A stretch of 64,000 bases of DNA from Phlebotomus papatasi (Eukaryota > Arthropoda > Insecta > Diptera > Psychodidae). Every line of letters begins with the position of its first letter. The first letter of the stretch is position 1. A program made the translations under genes and the position numbers. The stretch is taken from assembly GCF_024763615.1 (NCBI RefSeq), contig NC_077224.1, positions 69,326,712-69,390,711 on the forward strand. The letters are read 5' to 3'. This document shows, in pieces, positions 25,301 to 37,300 of this stretch. The notes beneath the pieces were generated by a model that was not told the DNA's origin, made no database searches, and was given only the letters and a program-made list of their open reading frames with translations.

Positions 25301-28300
25301 TTAATTATGCGACACTGCGTTTCGTGTACATAATAGCACTGAGGAAAAACCGGAGGTGCGATTAACTTTTTTTCCTCGTAACTTTGACACTTTTCAGGTG
25401 TAAAAATATATCAACATTTTTTAATGTTAATTTTACACCTTTTTAAGGGTAAAATTAGCATGAAAAAGGGTAACTTTAACCTCTAATACACCTAAAAAGC
25501 ATAATATTTACACCGATTTCGGATCAATACTGCAGGGTAAAATTAACATTTCCGGAATGTTATTTTTACTTTTTCGGATTTCTCTCAGTGAGTGAAGAGA
25601 TTATATAAAATAGGTCGCCAACCTAAAATAAAACTGTTTTTATATCATACAATACTTATCTATTTTATGAAAAAGTTTTTTTTTATAAAATAGTTTTTTA
25701 TTATCTAAAGTGGTAATTCGTTATCGTTGGTTCAGTAAAACTTATTAAAATCCTTGTGATCTTTGCTATTTCTTTAATATTCGGAAGTAAAATCACGAGA
25801 TGCATGTGACAGCTTAATTTTTTCTCCATTTTATTTAAGTGGAAAAATCCACATAAATTCCACGAACATTCCAAGGATATATTCCACAGAAAAAATCCAG
25901 CATAAATCCATCAAATTTTTCTTGGAATTTTTCAAGGAAAAATACTGGAAAATTCCATAGGAATTTTTCGCTTGTTATTCCTATTTCGCTTTCATTTGCT
26001 ATGGGGGCTCTATACCTTTTGTTACTTTTTACCCCAAGTGGCCATTTTAATAAAAGGATTTCTGGAGAAAAGAATCTTTGTGAAATTCTAAAATAGATAG
26101 CGGATTCGTATTCAAAGAATCCAAATTATTTGGAAAATATTCACCAGTGCATCAATTTTGGAAAACAAGTAGGTAATAATTGTTATCTTCTGCAAGGAAA
26201 ATATTTCAAAAATAGGACTAAAAATTTCGATATTTTTTATTTTCTAAATTCCTTGTTCGAATTCTAAGAAACTTACGACATTGAAGAAGATCTATGGAGG
26301 GTATCTATAGGAAAAAATTTGAGCCGCTATCTTTTTTACCTTGGAAGATATTGAATTTTGAATTTTTCGATTAGTGACTTTTCGCCCCAGTCTCCCCTAC
26401 TTTGTCTTTGGAGTTTGAGCAGTTAAATTGAATTGTCCGAAGCTACCGAATTTTACCCTAGAAGAAAGTGGGCTACCTGCGGACAAGTCACGCTTCAAGA
26501 AACTAATTTTTTACTGCTCGAACTCTACGGAGAGAGCAGTATATAATACCTCGATTTTTTCACCTCCCCCCCAAAAATTCCACCTCCCGGAGACCACTTT
26601 TGTCAACAAATCTTCACGTCTCAGACGATTTCTGAGAAATGTCGTCATGCTGTGGTGCGATTTTTTCATTTTTGGATACGTTTTAGAGATTACCCAGGCG
26701 GACATTTCGTCCTTAGATGAAAATACCGTTGAATCATTCCAAATAACAGTTTTTCAAGGTCAAAAGTTAAAAAGACACTAGAGAGCGCATTTATCAAGCA
26801 AATGGGATCCTTGTTTGGGGTCGTTGGAAAGGTCTTGAAATTTCCTATAAAACTGAACCGGTTCCAATCGGTTTTGAATCGGTAATGAACCGGTTCATAA
26901 CCGATAAAAAAAATTTATCTGAAAATCAATCTTATTTTAAAACTAATTTGGGGGATCTTTTGAGAGATTTATGAATAGGTTCAAATCGGTTGAGAACCGG
27001 TAAACGATAAATGATGCGAAAGTACCTTTGCGGTATAGCATCTAAGTCACGAGTTCGAGCATTTCGCAAGGCCTGAGACGCTTTGCCATCCCTTTTTACA
27101 ATTTTTTTTTTAAGGAATTTGAGCCATTATAATATTACTACTAGTTCAATGCCTTAAATTTTTTGGAAATAGCCATTTTATTTGAAGCTTGAATCGTCTG
27201 AAAGCTTTGCACTTTCTTCTACATCCTGCAATTACAGTTTCAAAAATGGCTGCGGATATTTATAGTTGAATCATCTTGACACAATAAGCTGCGGTGAAAT
27301 GATAACTCTGTCTAATTGTCCCATCACTAGTGTCGAGTGTCGATTATGGGCGATCGAAATGATACAGTAGACTCTCTCTCAATCGGGAATATGGGGCGAA
27401 ATGTCATCCGGTTTAGCGATAGAATTGAGCGTCAAAGCCTTTGTAAATTCCACAAAAAGTGCTCAACTATAAAGAATCACGATAAAATAGGAAGAACTGC
27501 AGCGAATTTGAGCGAATTAGCTTCATAATTAAATGTGAAAATTGTCAACAAAATTTTGCGCCCGATTGAAAAAGAGCCGATTGAGTAAAAGTCTACTGTA
27601 ACTTGCATTTTTTGTCGCTAGTGTCGATAATTATCGCCACTAATTTATCGACAGCTCTGAAGCTGTCGATTTGTACCCTCAAAGTGAGATTTATTGAAAG
27701 TTTAAGGTTTTTTTCGGCAGTAAAAATCCTTTTACACTCTTTTAATTAACCTTTAATAAATGTTGTTAATGATAATATAAAATATAAATAGTATTTATTC
27801 TGTGCCCATCGTAAAACACAGTGTAACATGGAAATAATATTGGCCAAATCGGATGCGAAATATTTTACTCTATTAATTATGTTCAATTACAAAAATATCT
27901 TTTCACTACACGGACCGGGAAATACTTATGAGTGGAAGCAGCTACTAAGTGATTGAAGTTGCATCGTTTGACACTGTCCAGAAAGTAGATTAGGAGTTTT
28001 TTTAATGGATTCTATTAGGGTGAAATTGAATCCCACAAAGAGGAGCTCAAAAGCTAAAAAGTTATTGAAGGTGACCACAGTTTTGTCTGCTTCCTTCGAA
28101 TCTTCTGCTCCTCTTTGTGAACTGTAAAACACCAGAGACTAACAGGAATTTAGTAGTCTTCGTCCAAAATGAAAGTTGTAGTCCCTCAGTATATCACAAT
28201 TTTCTTAAAAACGTTTCTCCGGGGTCATCTTTTTTAATTAAAATCACTAAAATCATTGGAAAAACTTTGTTTGCAAATCAAAATAAAAGCAACTAGTGAG

Positions 28301-31300
28301 GTTATGTTGCACTGTCCCAAAATGTCACAATAACTAGTCGACAATGCGAGAAGAGCCGATACTCATTTCATCTCATCCATTGGATTTAACGATACTAGAG
28401 ATTCGATAGTATCGAGTCGATACTAGCGAGACCTAAAGTTATCATTTCACCCCTGATCTAGGCCTATCGTTATCACTGTTTTTTTTGTTTTAAATCTGTT
28501 TTTCAACAGGGAAAATTACCCTTGACGAATATAACAGCGAAACGTCTCGAAGATTCAGCAACAATGAAGAATGCCTTTGAATTGAGTGCACCATTGATTG
28601 AGCGAATTGTTGCAGTGTGTCAGGGACCAGCTGAAGCTAACAAATGGGTAGATCTTCTCTCGTCTTTTTCCACTTCCCTCCGTCGACCCGGTGTAGATCT
28701 CAAGAGAACCATCGGCAGTAATTCATCTGTAAATGTTCCTCATCCGCCTCCACATGTAAGTTTATTTTTTCTTTTTTTTTTTAATTTTATCAATCAATGA
28801 TATCATTTGCTGTTGTTAGAAAATGTAGATGGAAAAAATAATTATTTTGTAAACAAAGGGAGAAATGAGACTATCTCTCTCGAGGGAAAATTGATGATGG
28901 GTTATAGTTGTGTTATTTTGGAGGACTAATGGTCAAAATATTAATGTATACAGTGTATCACACCTCTCGACATACGGGGCTATTGCACAAGAAACTCGGT
29001 AATTTCGTACAATTTGGCAAATGTTGACTACAAGACAACACTGCCGCCAAAATCTTATCCACCAACAGCCCCCTATGCTCAATTGAATGAACACTTTGCT
29101 CAGCATGTTAAAAAGGGCAGATTGACGAGGTATTTGGTTAAAGCATTGCTCTATCCGGAATTTCTGAGGGAGTATGATACGTCAGAGATTGTAATGAGGA
29201 GACGGCATAAGACGACTGTGAGGATGTTGAGGAAGAAATCAACTGGAAGTAGTGGTGATAGGAATAATTTATCACGACAAGATGCATTTGAGTGTCTGTC
29301 GTCAGAGAGTTCAGGGAGTACGGGGTCAACGGCCAGTAATCCATTTGGTATCATTAGGTATTTCACGGGAAAGAGATTGACAGATGAAAGTCGGGAGAGA
29401 ACACAGTATGAAACATTTATTGATCATGGTGTTGAGGTTGATTGTACAAAGGGTATCTTTGAGGAGTTTGAGGAGGAGAAGATGGAGAAGAAGAAAAGAT
29501 CAACTGGTGTAAAAACCAGTGGGATCGAGATGAAACATGGTGATGATGGATGTGTATACTTTAGGCACTTTTCTCAGTTGGAGGCAATTGATAGGGCTCT
29601 GAGAGATTCACTGGTGGTGTGTTCGAAGCCTGTGAAGATGGCCGAAATGGGTTCATCGGGTGAGAGTGTTGTGCATCTATCAACGGCACGTCTCAATTTG
29701 GCTGTTATTAAGCAACAGTCAGAGGCATCGGAAGTGTCCAGTTTTGAGCAGACGCTGCCAAATGGGCGTATGGCGTATGAGAATCTGCTAAAATTGGATG
29801 ATTCTATGCCGTTGTGCAACAATCTCAGGCCCAAAATTTCTCTCGATGAGAGACACAGTATGCCAACACTTTTTGTCGGCAATCGCTTCAATAATTCCAC
29901 CTCCACTGAAATCTACATACCCTCGTGGCGAGATCGTCATGAGGGAATGCCAAAAGTCACATTGACTGATGATATGCCGGAGAAAAAGGCCAAAGTTACA
30001 CATTCCACATCAATTGAACTACCACAAGTATCCCAAACACTCGTTCCTCTGCCTGATCATGTGACAGCTGCCATTTTGTATGACAGTCATGATGGGAAGG
30101 TTGATGGCAATGTGATCAAACCACCAAGTATGTTTGCCAGTGGCGCAAGTGATCGTGCAGTATTACTCAATCGAGAAGTTTCACCATTTGCCAAGCACTC
30201 AATCAATTCGGATATGCGCATGAGGATCAGTCCGGCTAGGGACAGAAGATCGGTGCGTCGATGTGTGAGTTCGCATTTTGTGAGACTAACCAGTGAGAAT
30301 TCCCAGCATCCGCATGATTGTGGCTGCAAGAATTCTACGCATAGTCCACGATCGAGTGATTCTGGCATGGCTGGTAGTTATACAATTGCAAGATCACCTG
30401 AACCTCCCAAACCCAAAGACTCCCCAAAATTGAGACATTCACGATCAAGCCACAATTTGGGACACTACCCAATCACGATCACACTCCAGAATAACCAGGA
30501 AGAGGCCGATTTTACAGATAGTGGTCAATATGGTGAAAATAGTTTGATCAAAGATGACGATCAACAACTAAATTTCTTAGAATTGTCCACAAGTCGTGAA
30601 ACCTTTGAGACACAGGTGAGACGATCACCACAGAGATCACGATCTGTCGAAAATCTCCCTGTGACAGTTCCGCCAGAATTTTCGGATAACACGAGCAGTG
30701 TTATTGTGGTGCAAGTGCCTGAAGATCACATGCAACAGAGAGTGTTCAGAGCGGGCTTGTATGCACATTGGTGGAAAAAGGAGAAATTACCGAGCAACGT
30801 TCTGCGTGGGATCATGTGCCAGGCACTCAAAGATACTCCTGGTGATCGTGATCGTGGTGATCATGTTGGTATTGGTGGTGGCTCACGTGCTGGGGGTTCA
30901 GGCAAGAGATTATTCGTGGTTTTCTTTGCAATTTGTTGACTTTCCTTTTTTCTTCTTTATCTTTTTCTTTTTTCAATGAATAAAAATAATTCTTTTTATT
31001 GAAAATGAGTGAAGATCACCTACAAATTACACAAGAGCGTCATTAACTAGCCAGTGAAATGGCTGAGCAAATTAATATAAATGTTTGAGAAATGACGCTT
31101 CTGCCATTTATTAAGAACACCTATTATTTACTGTGACTATTGAAAAATCATATTTTGTAGGAAGTTTGCACAAGAAAAAGCTCTATCTGAAATAATTTTA
31201 GACCACGCCCCCTTTCAAAGTCTGCATCCAATTAACTCTTTCCGGACCACAATATATCCAACGAACGAATTTCAGTAAAACTCACTTTATTGTACGTCTT

Positions 31301-34300
31301 AGTGGTCAAATACGATATACTTTTACAGAGAAAGAATTTTTTCCGCCTCTGGGAAATTGAAAATCTCATGGGTACTCTCGTCCCCAAAAGAACGCAAAGG
31401 ATACAAACTTGGACAAACTTCAATTTTCCAAAAGTCAATAATATCAATTTTGTGAATTATTTTTGCGTGTCAAATGACTCCTTTACAATGCTGATCACTA
31501 AAACAAGAAGAATTATTGACCAGTATCTTGTGGGATGTCCAGGAAGTGGTCAAAAAGACACGAAATTCCTGCTTGCCAACAGATTCCTCAAAATATTTCA
31601 CACAATAACACTTTAAAACACATTTCTCTCAACACGATGCTATTTTAGACACATTAAGCTTTCTCAAAAGCATAAAAGACACTTCCTGGATAATCAGAAT
31701 TCACCAAAATCAGGAAGAATAGAAAAAAATTCCCTGAAAGCAATCTCCCACGCTGCCAAATGTCAAAATTATCAGCCATATTGGCAAAAATGTCGCTCCC
31801 GGGCAGGCATTGGCGGGATAACCTTACATTTGACCTCTAGATTTTTGGGGACGAGGGTACCCATAAATTTTGAACAAGTTTTTTGAAAATTTAAGAAAAA
31901 ATTGTTTTTCGAATTTATGCAATCTGTAATTGTTAGTTATCATACTTATTGGCCTCGAGAAGTTTTCCCTTATTCTGGTCTAGATATATCAAAAAGGTCA
32001 CAATATCTCCAAGGAAGCAGAAAATCGAAAATTCACGATATTTGACCAAAAATATCTAAGCTCAGGAGTTAATTAGGATCCTGCAAAAAATATCCTAGAT
32101 TTGGACATACTTATAGTTTCTAATTATCCAGAAGAATCGGATTTTTATCGATTCTAGATTGTCTAAAAAATATTGTGGTTTCCATGGGTACATGGGTTCC
32201 AGGAGATGAAAGAGTTAAGGGGTTACATGGGTCTCTCAGGTAAAAAAAAGGCCTTTTTTCTGTTAATAATTTATTATGTCGAAAATATTTAAGAAATTCC
32301 AACTTTTGGAATATGAAAGAGTAACTTTAGATCAAAATAAAAAAAAAAATTGAAAAATGTTGAAAATTCGACCGTTGGTAGCTGATTTTCGGAACCATTC
32401 CTCGAAAAACAGACCTTGCGGTAGGCAGGATTCCTCCCAGTAGGTTCATCTGAAATCAAAAAAACCAAATATACTCTGTTAGAGGATTAGTTGGACCCTT
32501 GGATGACCGAAGGATTTTTGAAAAAAAAACAACAAAAGGAGAATGGTCAAATCCGGTCCCGGAATCGCCACGAATGGGACCTATGTCATTGGATAGACAT
32601 TAGGATAGGTAACAACTTTTGTTCTGGGATCAATGTTCTAAACCATGGAGGAACAGTTCTAGAGCATAAAAACTATTTTTTACAATGGTGAAGAATGATC
32701 AAAAGTATATGGGCGCTGCTGGATCTTCATACAAAGATTAGAGTAGACGCATTTTGAAGATATTGATATAAGGTTGAGAAAAATGCTGGGACCCAGGACA
32801 ATAAACGCTGGGAGTCCTTGTAAAAAAGTCCTTTATCCTTCCGAAAAATCGTTGTTTTGACTACGAATTATACAAGAACTGCTTAACTGATCTTGATGAA
32901 ATTCGGTATAGGGTCACTGTATCTTTAAACTTTTTATTTATGCATACCGCCCCCTCCCCCGACCCTCCATTCTTGTAGCTCCCATGCAAAATGGGGACAC
33001 TTTACCTTATAACTTCTTTTTAAGACGATGTAGAAAGCTGATATTCAACAAGGGAATAAAACTTATGGAAGACTTTTCAACCATGCATGTTAACTCGCTC
33101 CTCCACCACCCCTTCTAGTAATCCTATCCAAAGTGAGAGCATTTTGACCTCCTTTCTGAGAAGAAGTAGTTGAATTGTAAAAGAATGAAAAAAAATGAAT
33201 AATTAATAACGTTAACAATAATTTTCTAGATTTTATATGCATTTATAGACATCTAGTCGAATTAAAGCTTTCTGCCTCCTCTTAGAAAGGAGTTATAAGG
33301 TAAAATAGTTTTATTTTGTATGGGGGCTACCAGAAGGGGTGATGGACAAAGAGTTTGTTCAGTGTGGTTAAAAAGTCTTCTTTAAGCCTTGTTCCCATGC
33401 TGTATTTCAACTTTCTATCTTTTCTCAGAAAGGAGTTATAAGGTGAAATGCTCTCATTTTGTATGAGGGCTACCAGAAAGGGGGACAGAGGAGGGAGATA
33501 TTATACATGGTTTAAAAGTACTCCCTAAGCTTTGTTCCCTTGTCGAATTTCAGCTTTCTACCTCCTCTTAGAAAGGAGTTATAAGGTAAAGCGCCCCCAT
33601 TTTGTATGGGGGCTATCAGAATGGAGGGTGGGGGGAGGGGGTGATATGCATGGATAAAAACTTTACGTCATACAGTCACCCTATACCGAATTTCATCAAG
33701 ATCACTTTAGCCGTTCTTGCGTAATTCGTTGTCAAAACAGCGATTTATCGAAAGGATAAAGGCATTTTTACAAGGACTCCCAGCGTTTATCGTCCTGGGT
33801 CTCGGCAATTTTTCAATCTTATATCAGTACCTACAAAATGCGCCTACTCTCGTTTGTGGCGATTCCGGGACCAGCGCCCATATAGTTTTGACCATTCTCC
33901 TTTGGATTTTTGGCAAAAGCTTTTGTAAAAAGGTATCAAACCCTATTTTTCAACACATTTTGTGTTGCAAAAATGGTTCTGATTAAAGGAAGTGCAAATC
34001 CTTCGTTCAAACAGTAGATAATACTTCTCTAACAACTATGCCAAATTTCAGAAAGATCGGTTCAGTGGACTGTGAGTAATCTTGACTACCGTATTTGAAA
34101 ACCAGTGATAAGCCTAGAGCCTAGCCTTAGCTCATAGAGGTGCGATTCCTTCAATGCAAATTTGGAATGTGGCAAACTTGAACGATATTTATACATAAAT
34201 AATGCAAATTTCGTTTAATTATTCTTAAACTATATGTAGCGTATTATCGTTATTAATAAGGAAAACTGGATGAGAAATGCATGAAACTATCTGAAAAACT

Positions 34301-37300
34301 TTAAAGTCGATTATCTCGGAAACTATGAAAAATAAGGGCCTCAAACTTTACATCTATTTAGAGCCTCTTTCAGGCTTGATATGTGCAAAATTTCCCTTGA
34401 AAATGGAAAAAATTGAATTAAAAATTCATAAAAGTGTCTGAAAATCTTTAAAGTCGATTATCTCGGAAACTATGAAAGATAGGGGCCTCAAACTTTACAT
34501 CCATTTAGAGCCTCTATCAGGCTTGATATGTGCAAAATTTCACTTGAAAATGAAAAAAAATCTGAGAGAAACTCATAAAATTGTCTGAAAATTTTTAAAG
34601 TCGATTATCTCGGAAAATATGAGATAGAAGCCTCAACTTTACATCAGTTTGAAACCTCTGTCAGCGACCCGTGAGAATCCGCGAAGATATCCATAACCCA
34701 CGAAAAATACGCGCCCGGGAAAATCCGCGAAAAATTTCGCGCCCCGCGAAAATCCGCGAAAAAAATATACATCCCTTGAAAATCCGGGAAAAAATACGCG
34801 CCCGCGACAATACGCGAAAAAATTCGTGCCCCGTAAAATCCGAGGAAAAAGAAGCGCCCCGTGAAAATCCGCGAAAATCCGCGAAAAGAATCGCAGATCA
34901 CGAATGGTATATGTCACCTTACAAATCTTCGAATATAGGCGCACTATGTAGAGAGAGAGAGAGAGAAAAGAAGAGTGAGTGAGTGCTATTTATATATATG
35001 GGTATAGCTTGTCCGACGCCGGTTCTCCCGTTTTTTCCCGCCAAGCAAATTTTCTTAAAATTGAAATCTTTAAAGTGAAATATCTGAAGTGTTCGACGAA
35101 TGTCTTAATTTTTTTTCTAAATTGGTCTAAATTTTATGGACTACAACATAAACATAAAAAATTCAAAATTGCATGCTTTTTCAAAAAACTAATAGCACAG
35201 AAATCGTCGTACGCGCGCGTAGATATATTTAAAAAAAAAATATGAAGATATCTGTATCCAAACCAGAGATATTGCGTACTACGAACGGCCGGACCCGAAA
35301 ATGGCGGCTTATGATTTTCGGCATCAGGGAAGCTCAATACATATACCCTGTGAATTTCAGCTCGATCTGAGCACTTCGAGAAAATCCGAGGATTACAATA
35401 GGTGTGATTAGAAGGAATCACACTTAACTGTGTTTTGAGAAAAACGCGTTCAAAGTTTTACAACAATTATGCGTGCGGAGGCGGAATGCATAACTAAAAC
35501 TGCTCTACCTCCGAGAGTTTTACTCCGATTGACTTAAAATTTTCAGAAAATATTCAAATGTTATACTATAAAATAAAAAAAAATTGATTTTTTTGACCTG
35601 AGAGACCCATGTAACCCCTTAACTGAAACTTTTTTAATTTAAATATTTATTATGAAAGAAGGGGTTATAACGCTGTTTCTTGAAAGTTTATCAGAAGATG
35701 ACTATTCTTCGATTTCATATACTTATATATTTTTTAAAAATATTTTATATGGATAAAACTTGAGGTTCTCAAATTTTTAAGCAAAGTTTACTGGATGTGA
35801 TTCGAGATATTTCATGCCAGAAAATTTCGGCCAATCCAAAGGGGAATCGAACCGATCGAACCCAGGATACGTGGATCATTGAGTTTTGAGTTAGTAATTT
35901 TTCACTTAACTCCTTCAATTGATCCTGCGCATAAAATATGCCACGCCCAGAATTTAAAAAATAGGAAAAAAAATCAAATGTCAAGTGCATTGCCGAAAAT
36001 GCTTGGCACAGAGAAAATTTTTCATAATTGAAGAACTTTGAAAAAAATTATTATTTTTATGCTTCTCAAAAACCACGCCCACTTGATGCATTGTTCCCAC
36101 CCCAAAAACTTTATTTAAAATTTGATATGCCATCAAATTGTTGGAATTAACCTATAAAAATCCACATAAGCATTATATGCATTTAGATTACTGGAATTGC
36201 ACTGCTGTTTTATTTTGTAATTTTATTGTGGCCGTGGTCTCTATTTCCAAAGATCAATTCCATCAGCCTCTCGTGCAAATTTTAGTAGTACAAATAACTT
36301 TTCTTTGCAATTTTATAAGACCCTGCTATTACAAATTTATTCTACTAGGATTACAAATTCAGTTGGTCATAATTCCCAAGTGGGCGTGGCCTAATTTTTT
36401 TCGAGTGGAGCTGACATTAGAAATCCAATAACTTCCTGCAAAATATGAAATTGAAAAATGTTACAGTAAATCATAGTTATGCCTATTACAGTTCTCAACT
36501 TCATAATTCATCCACCTGTCTTTTGTAATAATTATTCTACATTTTGATCTCTAGTGGCTTGTTCGCGATCACTTTTGTTTTTTTTTTTTTTTGGAGAAGA
36601 TATGTCAAATTAAAATAAATTTCATGGCGCTTTTTTGTAGCTCTTTCTATCATGTTGCACTCTTGTTTGTGTTATACTTTCATCGTAATATTGCCTGAGC
36701 CCCTCTAAGTCATTTGTTGAGTCCTCTACTAATTTCCCACCATGATCATCACAGAAGCATCATTTCTACATTACTCTTTTTTTTTATTCAACAGGCAGCA
36801 AATATAAAATTACATAGAGACACAATGAACAGGCACAAAATCAACAAGTTTTTTGTGTGCTCTGAACTAACGAAAAAGTAATTTCTTTTTTTCTAATGTT
36901 TTATATGTCAACTTGTTGTGGCTCTGTTGATGATGATTAACAAAAGAGAATGTTATTCTGCAAGGTATTGAAAAGGGGGATGGAAAAGTAATGGCTTATG
37001 TCTCTGGGTGTTGTGCTTTTAGATGTCGCCGCCGCCGTCACTTGGAGGAAATCATCAAAGTCGCGTCACAACGCCCATTCACATGTCTCAACACAAACGC
37101 AGTCACTCCTTCAATCACCATCTCACGTTCAATCAACTGCAGAAGCAACAGCAGGCACAGCCACAGCATCCTCATCCAGCGCCACCTCTTCCGCCCAGTC
37201 ATCATCCCATTCAGCCAAAGGACCTCAATACCCAAGCACTAGTGGTGCAAAACGAAAAGAGCGTCAACCCAAAAGGTAAGACACTTTTATTAACAGAATA

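Larger units (their letters stand above)
21775..26399. mobile_element. Element O: TA-flanked element with GGGGAGACTGGGGCAAAA ends, host of nested insertions
   Basis: TA GGGGAGACTGGGGCAAAAAG at 21775 is matched by the complement of GGGGAGACTGGGGCGAAAAG ending at 26399, with TA outside. The CACTGAG element that occupies 22570-25189 (itself holding two more insertions) and a second CACTGAG element at 25337-25590 lie inside. Removing them leaves about 1.75 kb of AT-rich non-coding sequence with repeated 'TTCC(A/G)TGGAA' motifs. The short element at 54109-54284 has a related end. Confidence 0.8.
34112..35427. mobile_element. 1.3-kb Helentron-like element, distinct from family A
   Basis: Near the left end is AGGTGCGATTCCTTC (about 34137). 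The right end carries a hairpin (GTGTGATT..AATCACAC, about 35402-35425) whose complement repeats the left motif. The interior holds a 147-bp tandem repeat (34285-34660) and a CGCGAAAATC minisatellite (34667-34890). The layout parallels the elements at 22640-24480 and 46424-48236, but the sequence is different. The outer borders are approximate. Confidence 0.5.
32215..35622. mobile_element. 3.4-kb TTAA-flanked element with 23-bp perfect inverted ends, containing other elements
   Basis: TTAA at 32215 is followed by GGGGTTACATGGGTCTCTCA, whose exact complement precedes TTAA at 35619. The match is 23 bp and perfect. TTAA duplication points to the piggyBac superfamily, although the ends start with GGGG rather than CCC. 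No transposase is seen. A foldback (32515-33935) and a Helentron-like element (34112-35427) take up most of the inside, so the original element may have been under 1 kb. Confidence 0.75.

Noticed and set aside
29574..29906. 110-codon minus-strand frame inside Pix exon 6
   Set aside because: Antisense shadow of the long coding exon; no independent feature.
34639..34982. Open frames over the CGCGAAAATC minisatellite on both strands
   Set aside because: Repeat units whose length is often a multiple of three keep frames open by chance; the products are simple repeats (RGFSRIF / RENPRKI).
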